In this document: piece by piece, positions 50,346-57,233 of the stretch | Position numbering within the stretch: position 1 is the first letter of the stretch | How the letters are laid out: each line of letters begins with the position of its first letter | Assembly (NCBI GenBank): GCA_024233675.1 | Contig: JACKPH010000003.1 | Span: 124,001 to 188,000 of the forward strand | DNA length: 64,000 nt | Origin: Thermotogae bacterium | Lineage (GTDB): Bacteria > Thermotogota > Thermotogae > Petrotogales > Petrotogaceae | Direction of reading: 5' to 3' | Notes under the pieces: model-generated | What the model was told of the DNA's origin: nothing | Database searches by the model: none | The model's input: only the letters and a program-made list of their open reading frames with translations | Made by a program: the position numbers and the translations under genes

Positions 50346-51182
50346 AAAATCTTACTGTGAAAGATAAATAATAATCGGTTGTTATAAAAGGTATATTTAC
50401 ATTTTTAAAAGGATCTTCATCATTACCCAAATTTGATATCATAGAAACAAGATTAAAAAAATTGTATATATAATCAGTAGTGTTATATCCCTGAAACAGC
50501 CTTAGAGGACTATCTAAAAGCGTATATCTTGTTCCTATTTCCATTCCGAAAATGTCTCCGGAAAAAAATCTTAATCCTCCTCTTATTGATGAATAAATTG
50601 ATTTTTCCTTAGCCTCTTTTATAAATGCATCAACATCCTGATCATCGGGATAAGGATTTACAAAAATTGATGCAAGATATCCCGTTTCAGCTGCACCGAA
50701 TATTTCAAAATCATCTGTAACATAATAACCTGCCTGGCCTATTCCTCTTAAACTCAACCCGTTCATATTAAAGTTATTATCATCCTGATTGCTTTTTATT
50801 CCGAGAAAAGATCCCTGAGCGTGCGATTTAAAAGAAATTTTTCCTATGTTAAAATTGGCGTGATTATAAGCACTTAAAGAATAAAAATATAATTCACTAT
50901 TCTCTTTTTCATCTGAAAAATACGAAGGAAGTATAGAAGGATCTATAAAATAACCGCTTATATTAAAAACACTGTTTTTGTTGATATAATACCTGAAGCC
51001 TATATTAAACGCACCTAATATATCAAAAAGAGGTGCACTTGATATTTCAGCATTTCCTGAAGAATAACCTACTCTTTCGAAATTTACAAACAATCCGTCA
51101 GGATTGGGCGGAACAATATCAGATTTGACCGCAAGACCTATTACACTTATCATAATCATAATTAAAAAAAGTATTTTTTCAT
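50344..51182 (-). CDS. Outer-membrane beta-barrel-like protein, frameshifted in a signal-peptide T run
   Basis: The open frame gives 271 residues from 51159, but its SD is missing. Upstream, ATG 51180-51182 with GGGGAGG 5 nt before it opens MKKYFF and then meets a stop after a T7 run. One more T would join it to the frame as MKKYFFLIMIMISVIGLAVKS, a perfect signal peptide. The mature part alternates polar and aromatic residues and ends in the barrel-type FTVRF with terminal Phe. Function unknown. The homopolymer could be phase variation or a sequencing error. Confidence 0.65.
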
Positions 51183-51322
51183 AATATCCTCCCCATTTCG
51201 GAAATACTTAAATAATAAAATTTAATATATATTATACCATTCATTTTCACATATATATTTAACTTTATGTTTATTTTATTTTCTATTTTTTTACACATAT
51301 GAAATATTTAGTGGCATGATTT

Positions 51323-52357
51323 TTATATTATTTCTATAAAAAGATTTTCAAGTTCATGTTTGGTTGTTAAATTATATATTTCGTCGTTATTTCTTATTTT
51401 CCTTTTTCTTCCCCTGCTGAAAATTTTTATTTCCGCCTCTCCGTTTGTATACATTTTTTTTATACATTCTTTTATATTCGATATTGTCGGAGGAGTATTA
51501 CTGTATATTTTTGATGTTTTGTCATAATTATTCCAGAATAAATTTATTAAGTCAAAGAATGTAATTATACGGTTTTCTTTTAATATTTCCTTTATTTTCC
51601 CTTCGAAATCTTCTTCCATAAAAAGAGAATCAATTCTTGCTTTTTTATGATAATCCATATATTTTTCTATTTCTTTTCTGTATACATTCCAGAAAACATC
51701 CGCAATTAAAGCTGAATCAGTTGCAAGTATTATCATTTCATAATCTGTTTCATTAACATATTTTTTATCGTATTTTTCAGGCATAGGTGCGGAAAGTATA
51801 AAATTTTTGCCTGTTTCGGCATAAAATATTTTTTTTAATAATTTTTCTGTTTCTGATATTTTTTCTTTTTTATTTTCCATACTTATTATTTTTTTTGTAT
51901 CCCCGTGACCTGTTATTTCTTCGCTGAATTTTATTTTTCCGTTTCCTGAAAGTGATTTTGTAATTTCGTTCAGATCTGTGCAGAAAAATATGTCAGAATT
52001 TCTGTATTCACGTGATTTTCTGAATATTTCATCTATTTCTGATGTGCATTTTTCATCAGATACTATTAATGCTCCGGAAAAACGCTGATTTTCATCAAGT
52101 TCAGAAATTTTTACAAACTTAGATAAAATATCCCCGAAACTCAGATATTTTACATCTTCAGGGAAACTTTCAGTATTTTTAAGCATGTACATTTCAAAAG
52201 ATTTTATTTTCGGATTAAATTCAAAATAATAATATTTTTTATTTAAGGGGGATTCTGTTTTTATATTTGCGGATAAAATATTTTTTACCATTTCGTATTT
52301 TATTTCCGCATACTGTTTATTATTAGCCAGATATGACTGTTGTAAAATTTTAATCAT
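51323..52357 (-). CDS. Hypothetical protein, unrecognised family
   Basis: 344 residues, basic and Lys/Ile/Asn-rich, no membrane segment or signal peptide. The N-terminal 200 residues show no motif I can name. The C-terminal 75 (ENRIITFFDLINLFWNNYDKTSK, then SRGRKRKIRNNDEIYNL) could form a winged helix. The ATG immediately follows GGGGG, so the start may lie a few codons downstream. Single gene, 49 bp after the serS stop would reach its own promoter. No function proposed. Confidence 0.5.
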   Translation of the reverse strand: MIKILQQSYLANNKQYAEIKYEMVKNILSANIKTESPLNKKYYYFEFNPKIKSFEMYMLKNTESFPEDVKYLSFGDILSKFVKISELDENQRFSGALIVSDEKCTSEIDEIFRKSREYRNSDIFFCTDLNEITKSLSGNGKIKFSEEITGHGDTKKIISMENKKEKISETEKLLKKIFYAETGKNFILSAPMPEKYDKKYVNETDYEMIILATDSALIADVFWNVYRKEIEKYMDYHKKARIDSLFMEEDFEGKIKEILKENRIITFFDLINLFWNNYDKTSKIYSNTPPTISNIKECIKKMYTNGEAEIKIFSRGRKRKIRNNDEIYNLTTKHELENLFIEII

Positions 52358-52420
52358 CCCCCTTATTTTTTCATTTATACTATTATTTTAACACTTTATT
52401 ATATTTTTTTAAAATCACTA

Positions 52421-53647
52421 TTAACATTGTTTTATTATTTTTAACCCTCCGGTATAAGTATGTAAAACTTCCGGAATTTCAATATTTCCGTCTTTTTTCT
52501 GATAATTTTCGATAATTGCAAGTAATAGTCTGTCAGTTACAAGAGTCGAATTTACAGTATGTGGATAAATTAATTTATTATTTTTCAGATATTTTATATT
52601 CATTCTTCTTGCCTGATAATCCCACATATTCGATGCCGAATGTGTTTCGCGGAAATCTCCGAATCCCGGAAACCACGCTTCAACATCATATTTAAGATAT
52701 GCCGGAGCTCCGAGATCCCCGCTGCATACATTAACTATTCTGTAAGGTATTCTGAGACTGTCTATAAATTCTTTAACATTTTCAAGAAACATCATATGAT
52801 ATTTTTCCGATTCTTCAGGAACGGTAAAAGCTATCTGCTCAACTTTATTAAACTGATGAACTCTGAAAGCTCCTCTGTTTTCTTTTCCGTATGCTCCCGC
52901 TTCTGTCCTGAAGCATGGTGTATATGCCGTATACAATTTAGGCATATCTTTTTCCCTAAGCGTTTCGTTCATATGATATGCAATAAGTGTCTGTTCCGAT
53001 GTTCCTATAAGATAAAGTTTTTCATTTTCAATTTTATAGCTTTCTTCTTCAAAAAAAGGATGATATCCTGTTCCGAAAAGTGTATCTTTTATGGTCATTA
53101 TAGGTGTAAACATAGGTATAAAGTTTTTTTGTATTAAAAAATTAATACCGTAATTTATAAGTGCCTGCATAAGAATTGCACCAGCACCTTTCCAGTAATA
53201 AAATCCTTTTCCTGCTACCTGAGCACCTTTTTTCATATCGAGTATTCCGAGTTTTTTACCTATTTCATCATGCATCTCAGGTATAAATTCCGGATATTTT
53301 ATTTCTGTTCTGAATATTTCAGCATTGTCTTTATCAGTAATTCCGTAAGGTACCTTTTCCGAAAGGAGGTTCGGCATTTTATACCATATTTTTTTTCTTT
53401 TTTCATCAGCATCTTTCATTTTTTCGGCATTTTCTTTTATTTCTTTTTTTATATTCTTTATTTTTTCAGCATTTTCTTTTCCGTTTAATCTGTTTTTTAA
53501 TGCATTAAGTTCATCATTTTTTAGTTTTGCTTTTCTGAATTTTAAATCCTCTTCGTTAAATCTGTCAACATCACATTCCATATTTCTTTTTCTGCATATT
53601 TCTTTTATTTTTTCCGGATTTTCCCTTATAAATTTTACATCTATCAT
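52421..53647 (-). CDS. serS: Seryl-tRNA synthetase
   Basis: Class II synthetase charging tRNA-Ser. It has 408 residues. N-terminal coiled-coil arm (MIDVKFIRENPEKI onwards, about 30-100), motif 2 region YTPCFRTEAGAYGKENRGAFRVHQFNKVEQIAFT and motif 3 THSASNMWDYQARRMNIKY ... HTVNSTLVTDRLLLAIIENYQ. An earlier in-frame ATG (53654) sits directly against GGAG, so ATG 53645-53647, 9 nt from the SD, is preferred and gives the normal SerRS start. Expression is probably gated by two tandem serine-codon attenuators. Confidence 0.96.
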   Translation of the reverse strand: MIDVKFIRENPEKIKEICRKRNMECDVDRFNEEDLKFRKAKLKNDELNALKNRLNGKENAEKIKNIKKEIKENAEKMKDADEKRKKIWYKMPNLLSEKVPYGITDKDNAEIFRTEIKYPEFIPEMHDEIGKKLGILDMKKGAQVAGKGFYYWKGAGAILMQALINYGINFLIQKNFIPMFTPIMTIKDTLFGTGYHPFFEEESYKIENEKLYLIGTSEQTLIAYHMNETLREKDMPKLYTAYTPCFRTEAGAYGKENRGAFRVHQFNKVEQIAFTVPEESEKYHMMFLENVKEFIDSLRIPYRIVNVCSGDLGAPAYLKYDVEAWFPGFGDFRETHSASNMWDYQARRMNIKYLKNNKLIYPHTVNSTLVTDRLLLAIIENYQKKDGNIEIPEVLHTYTGGLKIIKQC

Positions 53648-53678
53648 TTTTTTCATCTCCTTTTTTATTTTTATAAAA

Positions 53679-53779
53679 AATAACGGTGCCTGAAAAAAGC
53701 ACCGTTACTATGATGTCAGTATATAAAGCAACAGACAGCACCGGTGCGGGCTGTGAGAGGAACTTTTTATCATTGTCAT
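53679..53779 (-). promoter_or_regulatory. Proximal serine attenuator (copy B)
   Basis: Order on the transcript: leader peptide B with Ser codons (53764-53750), hairpin ACAGC/GCTGT (53750-53754 with 53735-53739), antiterminator arms CTGTTGCT (53727-53734) and AGTAACGG (53702-53709), terminator TAACGGTGC/GCACCGTTA (53681-53689 with 53699-53707) and a T run ending before the serS SD. Confidence 0.75.
53708..53779 (-). CDS. Serine-rich leader peptide B
   Basis: 23 codons from ATG 53777-53779 (AGGAG 10 nt upstream) to TAG 53708-53710. It reads KSSSHS early on, with Ser codons AGT, TCC, TCT and AGC at 53764-53750. It aligns in frame with peptide A only through this serine block. Likely a regulatory peptide with no protein function. 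Confidence 0.65.
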   Translation of the reverse strand: MTMIKSSSHSPHRCCLLLYILTS

Positions 53780-53814
53780 ATTTTTTCATCTCCTTTTTTT
53801 ATTTTTATAAAAAA

Positions 53815-53919
53815 AATAACGGTGCCAGAAAAAGCACCGTTATTATGATGTCAGTATATAAAACAACAGACAGCATCTTTAGGGTGCCGGCTGTAGGAGG
53901 ATCTGTTTATTTTTATTAT
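53815..53919 (-). promoter_or_regulatory. Distal serine attenuator (copy A)
   Basis: Hairpin ACAGC/GCTGT (53890-53894 with 53870-53874), antiterminator arms CTGTTGTT (53862-53869) and AATAACGG (53837-53844), terminator AATAACGGTGC/GCACCGTTATT (53834-53844 with 53815-53825) and T run. The third Ser codon (AGC) is part of the first hairpin arm, so a ribosome stalled there would free the antiterminator. Confidence 0.75.
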
Positions 53920-53934
53920 TATTATTTTCTTCAT
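53851..53934 (-). CDS. Serine-rich leader peptide A
   Basis: 27 codons from ATG 53932-53934 (AGGAG 8 nt upstream) to TGA 53851-53853. Contains RSSYS encoded by TCC TCC TAC AGC at 53901-53890. The stop lies between the two antiterminator arms, so a terminating ribosome would block the antiterminator, as in classical amino-acid operon leaders. Confidence 0.7.
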   Translation of the reverse strand: MKKIIIIKINRSSYSRHPKDAVCCFIY

Positions 53935-53958
53935 ATTAACATCTCCTGATTTTCAGAA

Positions 53959-53987
53959 ATTATAACATATATATTTTTATGTGTCAA
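53959..53987 (-). promoter_or_regulatory. Consensus promoter for the serS leader
   Basis: Minus strand TTGACA (53982-53987), 17-bp spacer, TATAAT (53959-53964). Exact consensus hexamers. Transcription would start near 53952, giving a leader of about 305 nt before the serS ATG. Confidence 0.88.
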
Positions 53988-53994
53988 ATGATTT

Positions 53995-55068
53995 TCAGTA
54001 TTCTCCGTATTCACATCCGCCCATATAACCCATAAGTTCGTCTATGAGTATACGGTTTCCTTTGTATTTTTTATAAAATTTTACTGTACCGGATGCATAT
54101 CCTCCGTTCCATAATCTTTTATGATTTTTTTCACCTTTCGGATTTTCATAGTTTATAAAAATCATAGTTGATTTACTGCATTTGAAATTTACTTCGGTTA
54201 TACTTTTTTTATTTTCGCCTTTTATTTTAAAATAAATATTTTCAGTATCTTCAGTACATTTAAAATTTACTTTGCTTTTTTTCCAGAACTTTGAAAAATT
54301 GTATTCATAGAGTTCGCCATCATAATAAAAAGCCATAAGCAGTTTTCTTTCAAGTGGTATACCGAATACAACAGGTTTACCGCCACCTATGTCAAGAGAT
54401 GTTTTTTGCGGTTTTTTATTGTTTATAACTGAAATAAAATTATTACAGTTAAGCCATACCCATGGATTTGTATAGTCTTCACCCCAGTTTTTATCCTGAT
54501 ATCCGTAACTTCTTTCCGGTATTACATTATATATTTCACCATTAAATATAATTTTACCGCTGTAAAGAGTTTTCATTCCGCCTACATGCCAGTACATTTT
54601 AAAAGCATTTATTGTTCTGAAAAATGCTGAAGCACCGTATCCCACATTATAAGAAAGAACTTTTTCTGCTTTAAGATCCCATTCTATATATCCGGAATCA
54701 CTCATGTATTCTTTTTTCTTAGCTTTTTCATCAGACATACTGACAGAACCTTTCAGTTCTGTTTCCGTTGCATAATTATTTCCTATTTTTACTTTCATTA
54801 TATCTTTATCAGCGGAAAAATCTTTCGGATCATAGAAGTTATTTATCTGACATTTTGATTTTCCCCATGTTCCGGCTTTTATCATAGCATATGAAGGTTT
54901 TTTGCCGCCTATTATTTTTTCATGACTCAATCCAGGATTTATAATAAAATATTCTATAAAAAAAGGTTTTTCTTCACCTGTTTTTTCATTAATGGCCGTA
55001 AATGAATGCCACCACCAGTCGTATCCGTTTTTTAAAAGTTTACCTTTAAGCATATACCCATTTCTCAT
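53995..55068 (-). CDS. Tocopherol-cyclase-like lipocalin-fold protein
   Basis: 357 residues, no signal peptide. GYMLKGKLLKNGYDWWWHSFTAINEKTGEEKPFFIEYFIINP, NVGYGASAFFRT, MYWHVGGMKTLYSGKIIFNGEIYNVIPERSYGYQDKNWGEDYTNPWVWLNCNNF resemble the tocopherol cyclase / CrtC-like family of two lipocalin barrels. No isoprenoid quinone or tocopherol genes are nearby, so the true substrate is unknown. A longer upstream residue run (MRNGY) starts the frame; M6 (MLKGK) is an alternative start. Its stop lies 8 bp from the serS promoter. Confidence 0.65.
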   Translation of the reverse strand: MRNGYMLKGKLLKNGYDWWWHSFTAINEKTGEEKPFFIEYFIINPGLSHEKIIGGKKPSYAMIKAGTWGKSKCQINNFYDPKDFSADKDIMKVKIGNNYATETELKGSVSMSDEKAKKKEYMSDSGYIEWDLKAEKVLSYNVGYGASAFFRTINAFKMYWHVGGMKTLYSGKIIFNGEIYNVIPERSYGYQDKNWGEDYTNPWVWLNCNNFISVINNKKPQKTSLDIGGGKPVVFGIPLERKLLMAFYYDGELYEYNFSKFWKKSKVNFKCTEDTENIYFKIKGENKKSITEVNFKCSKSTMIFINYENPKGEKNHKRLWNGGYASGTVKFYKKYKGNRILIDELMGYMGGCEYGEY

Positions 55069-55129
55069 TTTATCACTTCCGAATTTTTTATTTAAACTAT
55101 ATTATAATATTTTTTCTTTAATTTTTATT

Positions 55130-55822
55130 TTAAAACAGATTTTTATTTAATACCAGAAGTCTTCTTCCGAGAGATATTCCGTAATAGAAAGTATCTCCTT
55201 CCTTAAAATCTATTATTTCAGCTTCACGTTTGTTATAAATAGATGGATTGTATTTATCATAACTGAAAAAATCACCGAATTGAAGATTGCTTTCTAAAAA
55301 TATTAACCAGCTTTTATGATCTTTTGATGATCCTGTAAGAAATGTTCCTTCCGCTCTTCCGTACCCTATTATTTTTTCTTCCGATGTTTTTAAAAATCCG
55401 TTTATATTTGCTTTTTCATTGTTATATAAAAATTTTTCATCATTAACAGAAAGATCAGCCGAAAGTTTTATAAGATATGAAGAAGTTCTTTGTGTATCGT
55501 AATTAAAGTTTTCTATTACTGCTAAAAATCCAACATTTGTTTCTATTATTCCGAATCTTGAATTTACAGGTGCAAAACTGTTATATTTATCATCAAGAGT
55601 ACCGTTATAATATTTTGAATTTAAAGTGTTAAGATTTTCATCAGTTATCACAAACCAAAGTCTGTGTGCAGAATTATCTATTGATTTTTTACCTATGAGT
55701 ACAAAATTTCCGTTTCAGCATATGAATCATATATAACATAATGTGAAAGAGTAAATTCTCCGTCTGAAGATTCTGAAATTCCTATTACTTTTTCCCATAA
55801 TCTATTTATTTTTTATTATGCA
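55130..55822 (-). pseudogene. Decayed gene fragment of unknown exported/repeat protein
   Basis: An open frame of 173 codons (55130-55651) continues upstream in its own frame to about 55712, where a frameshift links it to a second frame (WEKVIGISESSDGEFTLSHYVIYDSYAET) reaching 55822. No start codon exists before stops in that frame. Residue patterns (short strands, W/G-D turns, repeated LxxSx-Dhh units) suggest the C-terminal part of a beta-propeller-like protein. It abuts the GNAT stop at 55836, so a deletion probably removed its 5' end. Confidence 0.7.
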
Positions 55823-55835
55823 TGTTATAACTTGG

Positions 55836-56306
55836 TCACTTGAGGTCTTTTGTCATGTTTATATTGGTTATATAAAAACCGAAACTTTCATAAAGCTTAA
55901 AAGCTTTTTTATTATGTCCGAACACGTGAAGAGCTATTGTTTTCGCCTTAAGTTTTCTGGCTTTTGTTTCAAGTTCTTTCATCGTATCCTTTCCGTATCC
56001 TTTTCCCTGAAATTCTTCATCTATGTAAATATCAGCAAGAAAAATCTCTTCATTTCTTTTAAAAAACCATATATTCCCTATATGAATATCTTCCTGAGAA
56101 TGTATCTCATAAAAATAATTATCCGGAGTTTTTTCTTTTTGCGGAAGCAATTGTTCAAAAGTTTTTTTTGAATTTTCTTCTGCTTCTTCTTCAGACCAGT
56201 TACCGGATTTTATTTTTTCTTCGGCATAATTTTTTATCGAAAAGTTCATATAGTTTTCAAAAGATTTTTTTGTCATTTTCTTAAATTTTACTTTTAATTT
56301 TTCCAT
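55836..56306 (-). CDS. GNAT-family N-acetyltransferase
   Basis: 156 residues. IHIGNIWFFKRNEEIFLADIYIDEEFQGKGYGKDTMKELETKARKLKAKTIALHVFGHNKKAFKLYESFGF contains the CoA-binding EFQGKGYGK loop and the terminal strand. A basic N-terminus precedes. Substrate unknown. It precedes the decayed fragment. Confidence 0.88.
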   Translation of the reverse strand: MEKLKVKFKKMTKKSFENYMNFSIKNYAEEKIKSGNWSEEEAEENSKKTFEQLLPQKEKTPDNYFYEIHSQEDIHIGNIWFFKRNEEIFLADIYIDEEFQGKGYGKDTMKELETKARKLKAKTIALHVFGHNKKAFKLYESFGFYITNINMTKDLK

Positions 56307-56324
56307 ATTTCACCCCCGGTATAA

Positions 56325-57047
56325 TTATATAAAAAATGATGTATTTTTTCCGTTTTCCTTTGCTTTATAAAGAGCATTGTCAGTTCTCTGAAGAACACTT
56401 TCCTTAGTATCATTATTTTTTATCTGTGTTATTCCGAAGCTCAGAGTAATATTTATACTGTTGTTTTCACCGAATTTTTTCATATGCTCTCTTATTTTAT
56501 CTATTCTTATATCAAGATTTTCTTTTTCATTTCTGTATTCATCCGCAAATTTTTTTATCATTACATAACTTGCAAATAGTGTGAGCGGTATTTGTATAAG
56601 CCTATCCATAAACTGAGTATCATAACTGTAAACCGGTATTATAGAAGGATATATTCTTCCGATAATCTGTATTAAAACAAATATTGATATAAGAGATATT
56701 ATAAAAAAATTTCTTGTGTTTTTATAAAACATATAATTGACGGCAATTAAAGTAAGGAATATATATCCTATTGTATTATTTGCATTTCCTCCTGAATTTA
56801 TCCATCCCACAGGTATAAGTACAAAAATTATAAAAGCAAAATATATTATTTTATAAATATTATTTGCGGCTCTTTCTTTTTTTAATAAAAGATATCCTGC
56901 AATTCCTATAAGTACAAACCATTTTATGTCAGCTAAGAAAGGAAAACCGAAAAGTATATTTCCTATAATTGATATAACAGACAATGCAAGAGTTCCGATA
57001 AGAATTATTCTGAATATTTTATTTTCAAGTTCATTATTGTAATTCAT
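56325..57047 (-). CDS. Membrane protein with truncated GGDEF domain
   Basis: 240 residues. About six hydrophobic segments (residues 12-165) resemble the sensor half of a diguanylate cyclase. The last 45 residues (ITLSFGITQIKNNDTKESVLQRTDNALYKAKENGKNTSFFI) are the end of a GGDEF domain, but the core with the GGDEF/GGEEF signature is absent, so it cannot make c-di-GMP. An in-frame internal deletion is the simplest cause. Start ATG 57045-57047 follows GGGGGA; a frame from 57065 includes that SD. Upstream gap 57048-57233 is AT-rich with a minus-strand TATAAT near 57090. Confidence 0.75.
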   Translation of the reverse strand: MNYNNELENKIFRIILIGTLALSVISIIGNILFGFPFLADIKWFVLIGIAGYLLLKKERAANNIYKIIYFAFIIFVLIPVGWINSGGNANNTIGYIFLTLIAVNYMFYKNTRNFFIISLISIFVLIQIIGRIYPSIIPVYSYDTQFMDRLIQIPLTLFASYVMIKKFADEYRNEKENLDIRIDKIREHMKKFGENNSINITLSFGITQIKNNDTKESVLQRTDNALYKAKENGKNTSFFI

Positions 57048-57233
57048 TTTTCCCCCAGATATCATAATATTTTATAAATTTATTATATATCATTTTTATT
57101 AAAAATTCATTTTTTAATAAGGTGTGATTTTATCATATTTTTATTTCAGAAAAGTTACAAAAAAATTTTACATTTTTTTTACATTAATGAAATCAAAATA
57201 TATTTATAAAATTTATGATATTTTATCTCTAAG

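Larger units (their letters stand above)
53657..53919 (-). repeat. Tandem duplication of the serS leader (about 136-bp period)
   Basis: Two copies, about 53648-53783 (proximal) and 53784-53919 (distal), align through SD, leader-peptide Ser codons, hairpin, linker and terminator. Homologous landmarks TAACGGTGCC are at 53681 and 53817. The copies differ freely in the hairpin loop and peptide tail but little elsewhere. Confidence 0.85.

Noticed and set aside
53571..53789. 72-codon frame across the serS leader as a protein gene
   Set aside because: It overlaps serS and both hairpins; its frame differs from that conserved between the two leader copies.
53679..53934. T-box riboswitch upstream of serS
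   Set aside because: Each module is only about 100 nt and lacks the T-box sequence (AGGGUGGNACCGCG-like) and specifier loop; Ser-codon leader frames fit better.
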